DNA from: Erigeron canadensis
Lineage: Eukaryota; Streptophyta; Magnoliopsida; Asterales; Asteraceae
Reading direction: 5' to 3'
DNA: 64,000 bases
Assembly (NCBI RefSeq): GCF_010389155.1
Contig: NC_057769.1
Location: 19,902,735 to 19,966,734 of the forward strand
In this document: positions 9,345 to 20,367 of the stretch, one piece after another
How positions within the stretch are numbered: position 1 is the first letter of the stretch
Layout of the letters: the number at the start of each line of letters is the position of its first letter
Made by a program: the position numbers and the translations under genes
The notes under the pieces: model-generated
The model's database searches: none
Told to the model about the DNA's origin: nothing
Seen by the model: only the letters and a program-made list of their open reading frames with translations

Positions 9345-11638
9345 TGACTACTCGTGAAGCGTTGGCTCTGGGTACTGATACAAGACCTCCAGTTCTTTAT
9401 CGTGGTAACTATGGACTTTGGAAGAAAAGGTTCATGGATTATGTGGAACGTCAGACTAATGGTCACATGCTTAAGGATTCAATCATGAATGGACTTGCTA
9501 TGCATCGTCATCCTACTACCGCTGCTATTTTAACTCCTGATCTTTTGAATGCCGAACAAAGAGATCGTACTGCTGCTGACAACAGAGCTAGGTCATGCTT
9601 GTACCAAGCACTTCCTGATGAGATCTATGGCTCAGTTGATTCTTATGACACAGCAAAGGAGATTTGGGATGAAGTTGCTAGACAAATGGAAGGTGCTGAT
9701 GTAACCTCAACAATCCGACTGACAAATGTCTTAACTGAGTTTGACAATTTTCAGAAATCACCAAATGAATCTCTCGAGTCCGTGTACTACAGATTTTGCA
9801 ATGTGATCAATGAACTGAGAAAGAACAAGGTCAAGAAATCTGAAATTGAGCTGAACATCAAATTTATCAAAGCACTTGGTCCTGAGTGGGAAGATTATGG
9901 AACTCAAATCAAGCAACATCAAGATCTGACCAAATTCACCATTCAAACTCATTATGAATCTTTCAAGTTGAATGAGCATCAAGTTCTAAGCAAATATTCA
10001 TTCAACAAAGTGCCAGAAGTTGTATCTACTGATCCTTTGGCATTGGTTGTTGAAAGAAAGGTTTCTGAGGCTCTTAAAAGACAAATGACTATTCTTTCTT
10101 CATCTGATGAGGAGGGAGAAGATTTCTTGGCTCCAAGAGATGGTGTTCCTGATGAATTCTACCAAGCTCTTGCCGCTGTGACTAAGCATTTCAAGAAAAA
10201 GTATTTCAAAGCGAGGCCAACTAACAACAATCTTCGTACTTCATCAACAAGTGCATTTCCAAAGAAGGAACAATATCATCACAAGAGTTTTGAACAAGGT
10301 GAAACAACTGGTTCCAAGAACGGAGATAAGAAAGCAGAAACTGAGAAACAAATCATGGAAAAAGGAAAAACATCTGACAAAAAGTGTTACAACTGTGGAG
10401 TTCCTGGTCATTTTGCTGTGGATTGCAAGCTGCCTCGAAAGAAGAATTATGAATATTACAAGCAGAAGATGCTCTTGGCAAAGCAAGTTGAAGCCGGTCA
10501 AGCCTTGATTGCTGAAGATGACAAGTGGCTTTTGTTGTCTGATGATGAAGATGAAGATCTATCTGCAAATGTATTTTTCATGGCAAGGTTGAGCAAAGAC
10601 AAAGTGTTGGAGACTGACAACATTGACGAGGAATATCCCGATGATGAGGTAAATCTCGACTCTACTTTTTCATCAATTAAGGATAAAGAGTCTTGTAGAA
10701 TTGCCTTATCAAACTTGACGAATCATTACACTTCTTTAGCCAACAAAAACAAGAAATTGAAAAATAGCATTTCATTTTCAAAAAGGGAGTATACAAAACT
10801 TCTTGAAGAAAATTCTAAACTACTTTTTGAGTATGATGCTATGAAACAAGAATTTCAAAATTATAAAGAACAAATGTTGGTTAAAGAATGTGAGATGAAA
10901 GCGTCTCCTGATTTTAAGTTATTGGAAAAGTGCCATAATTTAGAAAAGACCATTCTTGATCTTGAAAAAGCCAATCAAAATCTTGAAGTTCAAAAGACCA
11001 ATGAATGGCTTCTGGCAAATGCAAGACAAATTGATGTTGATATTCTGAATAAGAAGCTTCAAGAAGCTACACCAAAAACAATTGAACTCGAAAGAAAAGT
11101 TTCTGATTTAAATCATAATTGTTTTTTAAAAGGCATTGAGATTGAAAACCTTGAAAGACAAATTGAGGAACATAAAAAGAATATACTTTTCTATCAAGAA
11201 AATTTGTACAAAGTTGAACAAAATCCTCTTTTGGATTTCACTGCCTATTTCAATAAATCAAAGATTGATAGATCGGAACTTCTTCTTGGGTTGGGTTTTG
11301 AGAATATCACTCCATTGCAAAAAGCAAAAGAAGAAATTATACCTTTGTATGATGAGAAATTTTTGAGACTTGGTATGGTACAACAATTCATTCGTCCTTT
11401 GGATGACGAATTTGAGACTCATGAGGTTGAGAAGATTCAAAAGAATAAATTTTTGGTTAATTATGATGCTATCAATACTTCTTATGAAACGAAAAATTCA
11501 ACAATTTTTGAATTAGAAGAGATTGCGTCTAATTTTCAAAACCAAGAAATTGTCATTTCTTATTCCATCCACATTTTTGGAAAAACAAATAGAAGGTTTA
11601 CAACAAACAGTGGAATCTCAACAAAAACTCATTCATAA
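9344..11638 (+). pseudogene. Element B gag with coiled-coil extension
   Basis: This is the structural gag that forms the cytoplasmic particle. The start (MTTREALALGTDTRPP) matches the start in element A (MASREALALGLDTRPP). Residues about 20-230 are the copia gag domain (YGLWKKRFMDYV, ADNRARSCLYQAL, EIWDEVARQMEG, LESVYYRFCNVINEL). The knuckle CYNCGVPGHFAVDC is at about residue 350. From about residue 450 to 680 the sequence is a long heptad-rich coiled coil. After about residue 740 the frame is shifted by a small deletion near 11550 relative to A, and the last residues are out of frame. The protein is much longer than ordinary copia gag, as in Sireviruses. Confidence 0.88.
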
Positions 11639-12692
11639 TCTACAGTCTCAAAGTCCGAATTCAACGAATGAATCAGTTGTTGTTGATATCAAGAAAGTTT
11701 GTGTGAATGTTTCTACCCAAACTGATTTCAGTCTCTTAGTAGACCATTTCACTCAGACTACTTGTGATTCATCTACAAGTTCATCCACCCAGACCGTGAC
11801 TGACTGTTTTGCATGTACTTGTCAAACTACTGCTACTTCTATAGCTGCAAATTATGTGCAATCTGATTTACCTGATGAAGACCTTGCGCATAACTTAGTT
11901 TTGATATGGTACTTTTATAGATTTTTCACATGCGAAAATCTTGATGAGCTAGTTGTTCACCCTAGGCTTTGTGCTAGTATAAGTGTTGATACTTCTACTC
12001 AATTTTCTTGTGAAACCAAGGATGTTTCAGTCCAAGTCGACCTTATTCCTGAGACTACCCGTGGTATGATGTTGGACAACAAGATTCCTGATATTTCTAC
12101 ATTTTTGAATGAATTCACCAAAGATGATTTTGATAAATTCATGGAGGGAGAATATGTTTTTGACTCAGAAGCTAAGAAAAAGATTGTATCTATCAAAATC
12201 ATAAATTTTCAAAATGAAATAAAAGGAGAATCTCAAAAACTAAAATCAGTGTCCAAAGCTCCAACATCATATTACTTCCAAGAACGAGTTAAACTCAAAC
12301 TCGTCAAGGCTGAACAAAAGAGTTCTACCCCTTCTGTCAAGACTGAACAAAAGAGTCCTAACCCTCCAAAACCCGACAAACATGTTAAAAAGAAACAAGC
12401 TGAGACCTCACCAAAACCAAGGTATCACAAAGTGAAACTTCCAAATGACAATCCAAATGCTTCTTTGTCTAACTCTCAATCTAGTTCAATTTCTAAAGTG
12501 CCTAAGTCTAGCTCCGTTTTGCTAACTAGGTATACTTTAAATGGTGTAACTAGATATAGGGATAGATATGGATGGTTTTCAATTGCCAAACCTAAGAAGC
12601 AAGAAGTTTCCTCAACCCCAAAAGAGACAAAAAAGATGAATAAGTTTAAAACCCCTCATTCTAATCTTCTTAGTGTCAATTCAACCAGGTGA
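11523..12692 (+). pseudogene. Element B gag extension with TQT motifs
   Basis: This continues the gag extension after the frameshift near 11550. It carries VSTQTDF at 11708-11726, HFTQTTCD, SSSTQTVTD, DTSTQFS near 11985 and DVSVQVDL near 12022. The five motifs are spaced within about 110 residues and resemble LC8-binding sites. Beyond lie FTKDDFDKFMEGEYVFDSE and a basic Lys/Pro/Ser-rich stretch up to RYRDRYGWFS. The frame ends after a further frameshift at about 12680. Confidence 0.7.
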
Positions 12693-13107
12693 AAAGACCA
12701 AATGGGTTCCTAAGTCATTAGAACCTAAGATCAATTTTAAGCAATTGTCTGTTGAGGAAAAGAAGAAGAGGAGGAGGAGAAAGAGTGTTGGTAACAGAAA
12801 TAAAAGAGTTTCTGTTGATTTAAACAATTCATCTTTAGTGAACAATGTTAATAAATCCAAGGCTATGTCTTGTGGGGCTGTAAACAATGATAATGGTCGT
12901 GCTTGTTTGAATGCTGTTAAACATGTTACTTTTAATTCAAATGTGAATGTGCGTACTTTTTATACGAATGTGCTTATTGATGCTGTGCTTGTTAATGCTC
13001 ATATTGATTCTAAAGCATGTTTGTATGCATATCCTAAGTTATACCCCCTGCCTGTGTTAACTAACCACAAAGGACCCGTCTATAAGTGGGTACCTAAAGT
13101 CGGTTAA
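12673..13107 (+). pseudogene. Element B gag-protease linker ending at a conserved stop
   Basis: This is a basic segment (VEEKKKRRRRKSVGNRNKR, a likely nuclear localisation or RNA-binding patch). It is followed by CLNAVKHVTFNSNVNVRTF and WVPKVG, then TAA. The same stop occurs at the same place in element A, followed in both by a T-rich spacer and TTGATTGCAGG. The stop therefore looks ancestral rather than decayed. Confidence 0.6.
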
Positions 13108-13116
13108 AATTTTTGA

Positions 13117-14373
13117 TTGCAGGAAATAACCATCTGTGTATGGATACTCGATTCCGGGTGTTCAAAACACATGACTGGCAATAAATTATTGCTCAAGAAT
13201 TTTGTTGAAAGGTTCATGGGAACTGTTCGTTTCGGAAACAACAATTTCGCTCCAATTCTAGGTTATGGAGATATTGAAAGAAACGGGATTGTCATTAAGA
13301 AAGTCCATTATGTTGAAGGTCTGAATCATAACTTGTTCAGTGTTGGACATTTCTGTGACAACAACCTTCAAGTTCTTTTTCGACAATCTCTGTGCAAAGT
13401 CCAAACTCTAGATGGAACTGATATCCTATGCGGAGATCGTGATGAGAATCTTTTCAAAGTTAATCTTGATAATAACCAACCAACTAATAATATCTGTCTT
13501 GTTTCAAAAGCTACTTCGAAAAATTCTTGGTTGTGGCATAGAAGGCTTTCTCACTTGAATTATCAAACCATCAATGCTTTAGTCAACAAGCAACTTGTTG
13601 AAGGCTTGCTTGACTACAAGTATGAGAGTGAGCATGTCTGTCCTTCTTGTGCAGTTGGGAAGATCAAAAGAACTTCTCATAAACCAAAGAAAATTCCACA
13701 CACTTTGGCACCTCTTCATTTGCTTCACATGGATCTTTGTGGGCCTATGAAAGTACAAAGCAGAAACGGGAAGAGATATATTCTGGTTATCGTTGATGAT
13801 TATTCAAGATACACTTGGGTCAAGTTTCTTGCTTCAAAAGATGAAACAACTCAAATTTTGATCGATTTCATCACTTCTACTCAAGTGAATCTTCAACTTC
13901 CAGTCCGCTATATCCGTTCGGATATTGGTACTGAGTTCAAAAATGCCATCTTCGATGAATTTTTCAAATCAAAAGGCATTACTCACCAATTCTCTGTTGC
14001 TCGTACCCCGCAACAAAATGGTGTCGTTGAAAGGAGAAACCGTACGCTGGTGGAAGCAGCAAGGACAATGCTTGCTTATTCCAAGTTACCATCAAATATG
14101 TGGGCTGAAGCTGTTGACACTGCCTGTCACACTCAAAATCGGTCCATCATTAATCAGCGTCATGACAAGACTCCTTATGAGGTTATTAACAAACGCAAAC
14201 CCAACATCAATTACTTCCATATTTTTGGGTGTGTCTGTTATACCTTGAATGATCGGGAAAATGTTGGAAAGTTTGAAAGGAAGGTGACGAAGGTTACTTT
14301 GTTGGTTACTCAAAGACATCGATTGCATATCGCATCTTTAATCGTCGAACAAACACGATTCAAGAAACCATGA
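13117..14373 (+). pseudogene. Element B protease and integrase
   Basis: The protease box WILDSGCSKHMTG is intact. It is followed by HYVEGLNHNLFSVGHFCD, the pre-integrase domain (LWHRRLSHLNYQ, CPSCAVGKIKR) and the integrase core. The core keeps MDLCGPM, VDDYSRYTWVKF, IRSDIGTEF and GVVERRNRTL, so all three catalytic residues are present. Integrase C-terminal residues after FERK are out of frame because one G is missing in a short run at about 14282; the correct frame resumes in the next ORF at [12 protein letters not shown]. Without that base the polyprotein ends at 14373. Confidence 0.88.
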
Positions 14374-15521
14374 ATGTTTGGTTTGACGAGATGTCTGGCA
14401 TGATATTTGAACAAGAAAGTTTGCTACCAACAATTAGTGATCCAAGTACTTCAAGTGCTTCCTCAAGGACGTCAACCTTAGCTTCAAAGTTCAAGAAATA
14501 TCCAACTCCAACAAGTGAAGAGCTAGATATTCTTTTCGAAGAATTCTACAATTCAAAACCGATTCAAGAAAAGGAACCTCAAGTCATCAATGAACCAATT
14601 GCGAACAATGATCATATTCAAACAAATGAACCAGTTCCTGACAACAATCGTGAATCATCTTCAAATTCTTCAGAGCAAGAAGAATCATCTTCAAGTGATA
14701 TTTATTCTCAACAGAATGTTCAAGAACAACCTTCTCAAATCACCCAAACAACAAATCCATCAAATACTCTAAATGTGTATGTACCACTGGATTTTGATCA
14801 TCCAAATTTTGAGGAAAGAGTTCTTCCAAGCCATGATTCCATTTCTCAACAGAACTCTGGATTTAATGATGATAATGTTGACATTCATCAACAAGATCCT
14901 CTTCCTCATGACAACAAGTGGTCACGTATGCGCAAAGATCATCCTACAGAGCAGATCATCGGAGATCCACAAGCTGGTGTTTGTACCCGTACTACAGTCA
15001 ATGAGTGTCTTGTTGCACTTTCACTGAGTAACATCGAACCCAAAACAGTCTCTGAAGCTCTTTGTGATCCAGAGTGGGTTAAAGCAATGCAAGATGATTT
15101 AGCTCAGTTTGAGAGACTGAAGGTATGGAGATTGGTTCCAAATCCAAGGAAAGAAGAACCAATTCGCACCAAGTGGATTTTCAAGAACAAGAAGGATGAA
15201 AATGGAGTTGTAGTAAGGAACAAAGCTAGATTGGTTGCAAAGGGTTACTGCCAACAACCTGGTGTGGATTTCGACGAAACTTTCGCTCCTGTTGCAAGAA
15301 TGGAGGCCATTCGTATATTCTTAGCTTATGCCGCATTCAGAAACTTCACAGTGTTTCAAATGGATGTGAAGACAGCGTTCTTGAATGGAGAACTCAAAGA
15401 AGAAGTTTATGTGGAGCAACCTGAAGGTTTTGTTGATCCTAAGAAGCCAAACCATGTCTACAAGTTAGACAAGGCTCTCTATGGTTTGAAGCAGGCACCC
15501 CGAGCATGGTATGATTCCTAA
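14370..15521 (+). pseudogene. Element B integrase C-terminal linker and RT N-terminal half
   Basis: This is a Ser/Glu/Gln-rich linker followed by the start of copia RT. Markers are [62 protein letters not shown] and [13 protein letters not shown]. It stops prematurely at 15521 because one T is missing from a TT pair present in element A. The catalytic YVDD lies downstream in another frame. Confidence 0.88.
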
Positions 15522-16555
15522 CTACTTTCTTACTCAAAGGAGGCTTTACCAAAGGCACTATTGACCCTACCCTGTTTATTCGTAAGCAAGGTAAGCATGT
15601 TTTACTTGTCCAAATATATGTTGATGACATTATTTTTGGGTCAACCAGTCAAACTTTTTGCCGAAACTTTTCATCTCTAATGGTCAATCATTTTGAAATG
15701 AGCATGATTGGGGAAATGAATTACTTTTTGGGTCTACAAATCAAACAATTACCAACTGGTATTTTTATATCACAAGGTAAGTACATAAAGGATATGTTGA
15801 AAAAGTTTGATATGACTACATGTTCTTCAATTTCAACCCTAATGGCTGCTCGTACAAACATTAATGCTGATAAAAATGGGAAACCATTTGACCAAAAGAG
15901 GTATAGAAGCATGATTGGTTCGTTGTTGTATCTTACAGCATCTCGCCCAGATATAATGTTTGCAACATGTATGTGTGCTAGGTATCAAGCCGCTCCGACT
16001 GATTTACATTACCAAGCTGTGAAACGAATTTTTCGTTATCTGAAGGGTACACCCAATCTTGGTCTCTGGTATCCAAGGGATACTGGATTCAATTTAACTG
16101 CCTATTCAGATGCAGATCATGCAGGTTGTAAGCTTGATCGCAAGAGCACATCTGGTACTTTACAATTCTTAGGGGATAAGATTGTAAGTTGGTCATCCAA
16201 GAAGCAAAATTGTGTATCACTGTCAACAGCGGAGGCTGAATATGTGGCTGCTGCTAGTTGCTGTGCTCAAGTGTTATGGATGAAGACACAGCTTACTGAT
16301 TATGGTCTGAAATATGATCGTGTCCCTATCTATTGTGATTCACAAAGTGCCATTGCAATTGCTGTCAACTCAGTCAACCACTCATGCTCAAAGCACATTG
16401 ATGTGAGATATCATTTTCTCAAAGATCATGTTGAGAAAGGTGACATCGAACTCTACTTCGTGGGAACTGACTACCAACTCGCTGATTTGTTCACAAAACC
16501 ACTGGACCCAGTGAAGCGATGCACATCTTTACCTAACCACTCAAGTGTTTCTTAA
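15522..16555 (+). pseudogene. Element B RT catalytic part and RNase H with altered C-terminus
   Basis: After the frameshift the RT continues with YVDDIIFGS (15616-15642) and [17 protein letters not shown], then RNase H ([56 protein letters not shown]). After FTKPLD the natural tail seen in A is replaced by about 15 unrelated residues ending at 16555. A deletion fused the gene to its own 3' UTR. The RNase H core is intact, so the effect on activity is uncertain. Confidence 0.88.
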
Positions 16556-17423
16556 CAAATGCTTGTTTTATTTCTCACGGAGATTTTCTCATTTCTATTG
16601 ACTCGTCATTTGGAAGACGTTGATATTGAAAAAGGGTGACACTCTGCTCCAATCCCCGACTTCATTTGATCACTTTGTGTCTAGAGCTCTTGTGATTGAT
16701 CATTAATTTGATCGTTATTCATTATTTAGGACACATTTGCGTCATATCTTTGTAATATACATGCTTATCTTTGTGATATAGCCGGAACATTTGTAGTGAT
16801 ATCTTAATTGATATTTCACGATGATCAAATGGAAATCCTACCATTGCTAACATCATTTCCAGTTTTGAACGTAGGTCTCATAATTGCATTTGTGTAATTA
16901 TTGAGCTAACAAGAAGTCTATTGTGACCTTGGATTTTTTTTCCTAAAAGTCTTTAAGGATAGTAGAACATGGTTATCGAACGCTTAGGTGACACTGACCA
17001 TGGTTTACATTCTTTGAAGCAATCTTGAGGTTGGAAAGCCAAAAGACCAAACTATGTTAGAGGTTTGCTTTGTGCATTTCTCCATGATACTTAGGAAATC
17101 CGATAAATGGCATACATTTCTTTCGGTCATTTCATTAATCCTTTCGATTTTTGAATGCAAACGGATCATTCTTATCCGGTTTCTTTTCTCATCTCTCCAA
17201 CACAAACACCAACACCATAATAAAATGCTTCTACCAACAACTTCAACCTTACATTTTAGTCACCCATAAGGTTATTTGGGTTGGATTAATGGTTTGGGTT
17301 GATGAGTTGTTAGTTCATATATCTTTGTGCAAACACCATTGAGCTATGGTTCTTTTGATTTCTTTTGACATTCTGTTCAATCAATGTTTGCATAATGACA
17401 TTGGTTCCCAACATTGTCATTAT

Positions 17424-17436
17424 GAGGGGGAGAAAA
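17424..17436 (+). promoter_or_regulatory. Polypurine tract 1 of element B
   Basis: GAGGGGGAGAAAA. It is one of three near-identical tracts upstream of the 3' LTR; multiplied tracts are described for Sireviruses. Confidence 0.6.
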
Positions 17437-17800
17437 TAGTATGATTGATTTTTGATTGGGGAAGAAATTAGAATGATTTTAAGGATAAGAAGATCAAGAT
17501 CAATAATGAAAGGATGCTCACTCAAGATGTTACAAAAAGTTCAAAAATGCTCCAATCAAAGACTGTGCTTACTCATGAATTGAGGAGGAGCATGATTACT
17601 TTCATAAAAGAATTTCCAAAACCTTATTGAAATGTTTACTCTCAAAAGTGTTCAAGACGATGTGACAAAGATCAAAGCTTCAAAGGACGAAAGGCTGAAG
17701 ATTCAAGACAAAAGAAGAAAAGCTTCAAAAAGAGTCTTCATCAAATTAAAGATCTTCAAGTCATACAACAACACTTTACCAAAAGCTACATTGCACACAT

Positions 17801-17814
17801 CAAGGGGGAGAGTA
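17801..17814 (+). promoter_or_regulatory. Polypurine tract 2 of element B
   Basis: CAAGGGGGAGAGTA, about 375 bases after the first tract and about 373 before the third. The even spacing is notable. Confidence 0.6.
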
Positions 17815-18173
17815 CATATTTCTGAAAATTCATTCCAAGACTTCAAAGAAAAGACTTCAAGATTCGAAGATTGAAGAATTCAAGACAAGTGCATACCTTC
17901 CGCATTTCAAAAGACAACTCTGATCTTTGATTCAACAATCCTCGAAGATTTAATACACACACACTCATCATTCTCTGTTCAAAAAGAACATTGAGAATCA
18001 ACAAATGATTTAACTTCAAGAAGTCCAAGACCAAGACTGAATCAAGTTCTCCAAAGACAATGTGAAAGCTTTGAAGACTTGTTTCAACACACCAATTGTC
18101 TTCACTACCGGGCTCATCAAATTCATTCCTACAAGACAAAACAACACGTACTTCAAACCTTACAATATATCAC

Positions 18174-18185
18174 TAAGGGGGAGAA
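18174..18185 (+). promoter_or_regulatory. Polypurine tract 3 (LTR-proximal) of element B
   Basis: TAAGGGGGAGAA is directly followed by the TGTTATAAATCC start of the 3' LTR, the expected position of the plus-strand primer. Confidence 0.85.
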
Positions 18186-18509
18186 TGTTATAAATCCAAA
18201 AATAGTGATACATTATAATTTAAGTTATGGACTTACTTGTTGTTAAGTCATGTGTTGATGATTTCTAAGGTTGAGGGGCTAATTGTGATAATTAGCATAG
18301 TTGGTTAGTTTAGACTATAAATAGCCCTCAATTCCTTAGAAATCATAACTTTGACAAAAATTTGACACACATCTTTCATACCATTACACCTAAATAACAC
18401 ACACTTGATCCCAATTCTCTCTTAACACACACACAAACACTAAGAACACACACTCACACTAAACCGCCATTGTTGATGTGAATTCGAGTGATAAAATCGT
18501 GTTGTTACA
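18186..18509 (+). repeat. 3' LTR of element B
   Basis: This 324-bp LTR begins TGTTATAAATCC and ends TGTTGTTACA. It has a TATA box TATAAATAG at 18316-18324. It is related to the LTR of element A at 20368-20675. It is followed by target duplication GATTT. Confidence 0.93.
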
Positions 18510-18514
18510 GATTT
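18510..18514. repeat. Target-site duplication of element B (right copy)
   Basis: GATTT, identical to 8021-8025; A's gag frame resumes here on the minus strand. Confidence 0.9.
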
Positions 18515-19091
18515 TGGTGTTGCTTAATCTGTGTTCCAAAATCATCCCATTCTGGACCAAGAGCTTTGATGAATTTGATGTTTAACTCAATCTCTGTTTT
18601 CTTAACATTGTTCTTCCCCAGTTCATTTATGACATTGCAGAACCTGTAGTAGACACCCTCAAGAGTTTCATTTAGCAATTTGTTAAAGTTATCAAACTCA
18701 GTCAAAACATTGGTCAATCTAATTGTCGAAGTCGTGTCAGCTCCTTCCATCTGTCTGGCCACCTCATCCCATATCTCCTTAGTTGTTTCATAAGAATCAA
18801 CTGAGCCATGATTTCATCTGGTAGTGCTTGATATAAGCATGATCTAGCTTTGTTATCTGCAGCTGTTCGATCTTTTTGTTCAGCATTCAAAAGATCAAGA
18901 GTGAGTATTGCACCAGTAGTGGGATGGCGATGAACTGCAAGTCCATTAAGGATGGAATCTTTAAGCATGTGACCATTTGTTTGACGTTCCACATAGTCCA
19001 TAAATCTTTTTTTCCATAGTCCATAGGAACCATGGTAGAGATTTGGAGGTCTTGTATCTAAACCCAATGCCAATGCTTCACGAGAAGCCAT
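18510..19091 (-). pseudogene. Element A gag, N-terminal part
   Basis: This is the N-terminal half of A's gag, cut off by element B. It reads MASREALALGLDTRPP, YGLWKKRFMDYVERQ, ADNKARSCLYQALPDEI, then after a frameshift at about 18740-18790 ARQMEGADTTSTIR, YYRFCNVINELGKN and FGTQIKQHQNL at the insertion point. The start codon at 19091 aligns with B's gag start. Together with 7152-8025 this gives one gag gene divided by 10.5 kb. Confidence 0.88.
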
Positions 19092-20352
19092 CTGAAATTG
19101 ATTTGATTTGAAAATTGAATTGAATTAAGAGTTGAAGAAAAACAGGAATTGAAATGATCTAAAGAAGATCGTCTTAGAAGAGATCGTCCTAGAGGAGATC
19201 GTCTTAGATTGAAGGAAAGGTGAGATGATTTTAAAGAGATCGTCTTGGAGTATTTAGTGGAATTTGTTTTTGGAATGAAACTGAAATTGAAATTGAAATT
19301 AAAGTTTGTTTTTGGATTGAAACTGAAATTGACCAAACCAATCCTTAAGGAATGAAACTGAAATTGAAGTTTGTTTTTGGATTGAAGTTTAAGAAATGAG
19401 ACGATCTTGAGAAGATCGTCTTGGGGATTGTTGATTTGAAGAATTTTGTAAGTATTTTGGAAAGAATCGGACAGACTAACAGTATGTAATGGAAGGAATG
19501 AACTTTGAGCAAAACCAATCTATAAGATCAGTTACCCAAGAAGTGTGTGATTCCCAATCACAACAACTTCAAATGAACAACCAAACACACCAACTATATA
19601 AAAAACTGAGACGATCTTGAGAGGATCGTCCTAAGTTCAATGATCTGAGACGATCTTAAAGAGATCGTCCTAGCTTTCTGTCACAAAACTTTCAAGTGTA
19701 AAATACTTTCCAAGTATTTGAATTGACCAAACCAATCCTTACGGATTAGTTAGCCACAGTGAATTTGGTTCCCAACCAAAATTCACAAACAAACACTTCA
19801 CCACACACAATCTCACTTGTTAGAGCGATCTTGAAAAGATCGTCCTACAAGCTAAAAAGTACAAGTATGAAAATTACGCTTTCAAAGACTGAGACGATCT
19901 AAAAGAGATCGTTCTAGTCCAAATCGTCCTGAGATCATCTTCTTCATCAGCAAAGCAGATTTATACAAAAACGCCAATGACGACTTCAAAAAGCTTCAAT
20001 AACTTTCGAATTACTAGGAGTTAGAACTTGAAATTAATTGCAAACTGCTCGTTTTCACTTCAGCTACACATCTATGAACAAAATTCAACACAAAACACAA
20101 CAGATTCGAATCCCAAATTTCGCGCTAAAAAGCCAAAATTCAAACTCGAGATTTATATCGAATTAGAACTTGAGACTTGACACGATTATGTTATTAACTA
20201 CTACGAATCTATTGGTGAACAAATAATTGTGATTTGAAAGGTGAAAATTGAAGAAAGATGAAGATCGTTTTATGAACAGAAAAAATATTTTTTTTTAATT
20301 TTGATGAATCTGTGATTGAATTTAGTAATGGATCAATATCAGAATGATATTA
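19092..20352 (-). repeat. Element A leader with array of palindromes
   Basis: This 1.26-kb untranslated leader lies between primer site and gag. Inverted repeats GACGATCT, short spacer, AGATCGTC lie at 19398-19422, 19608-19634, 19647-19672, 19822-19848 and 19891-19916. Degenerate copies lie at 19151-19174 and 19222-19248, with half-units at about 19176-19205. A second palindrome type (AACCAATCC with GGATTAGTT) is at about 19331-19352, 19511-19534 and 19729-19752. B's array has the same layout but different stem bases. Confidence 0.8.
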
Positions 20353-20365
20353 TGCTCTGATACCA
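20353..20365 (-). promoter_or_regulatory. Primer-binding site of element A (tRNA-iMet)
   Basis: TGCTCTGATACCA is the exact complement of TGGTATCAGAGCA, two bases from the LTR boundary. Confidence 0.92.
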
Positions 20366-20367
20366 CA

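Larger units (their letters stand above)
16556..18173 (+). other. Element B 3' UTR
   Basis: This is 1.6 kb without a conserved frame. The first 0.7 kb matches the left edge of element A, with moderate sequence conservation. A hairpin ATAATGACA with TGTCATTAT at about 17390-17422 immediately precedes the first polypurine tract. From 17600 on, short motifs such as TTCAAGA and GAAGACTT recur, giving a purine-rich, repetitive sequence. Confidence 0.7.
8026..18509 (+). mobile_element. Element B, Sirevirus-like Ty1/copia retrotransposon with both LTRs
   Basis: This 10.5-kb element runs LTR, primer site, long leader, gag with coiled coil, protease, integrase, RT, RNase H, 3' UTR with three polypurine tracts, then LTR. 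It is inserted in element A in opposite orientation with a 5-bp duplication. The LTRs differ by three substitutions over their shared 235 bases plus an 89-bp net deletion in the 5' copy, so the insertion looks recent. The coding region has at least four frameshifts and a 3' deletion of about 1.1 kb, so it cannot move by itself as read. Confidence 0.95.

Noticed and set aside
16556..18185. Envelope-like gene between pol and 3' LTR of B
   Set aside because: Only short frames are present, none conserved with A, and no signal peptide or membrane span is seen.
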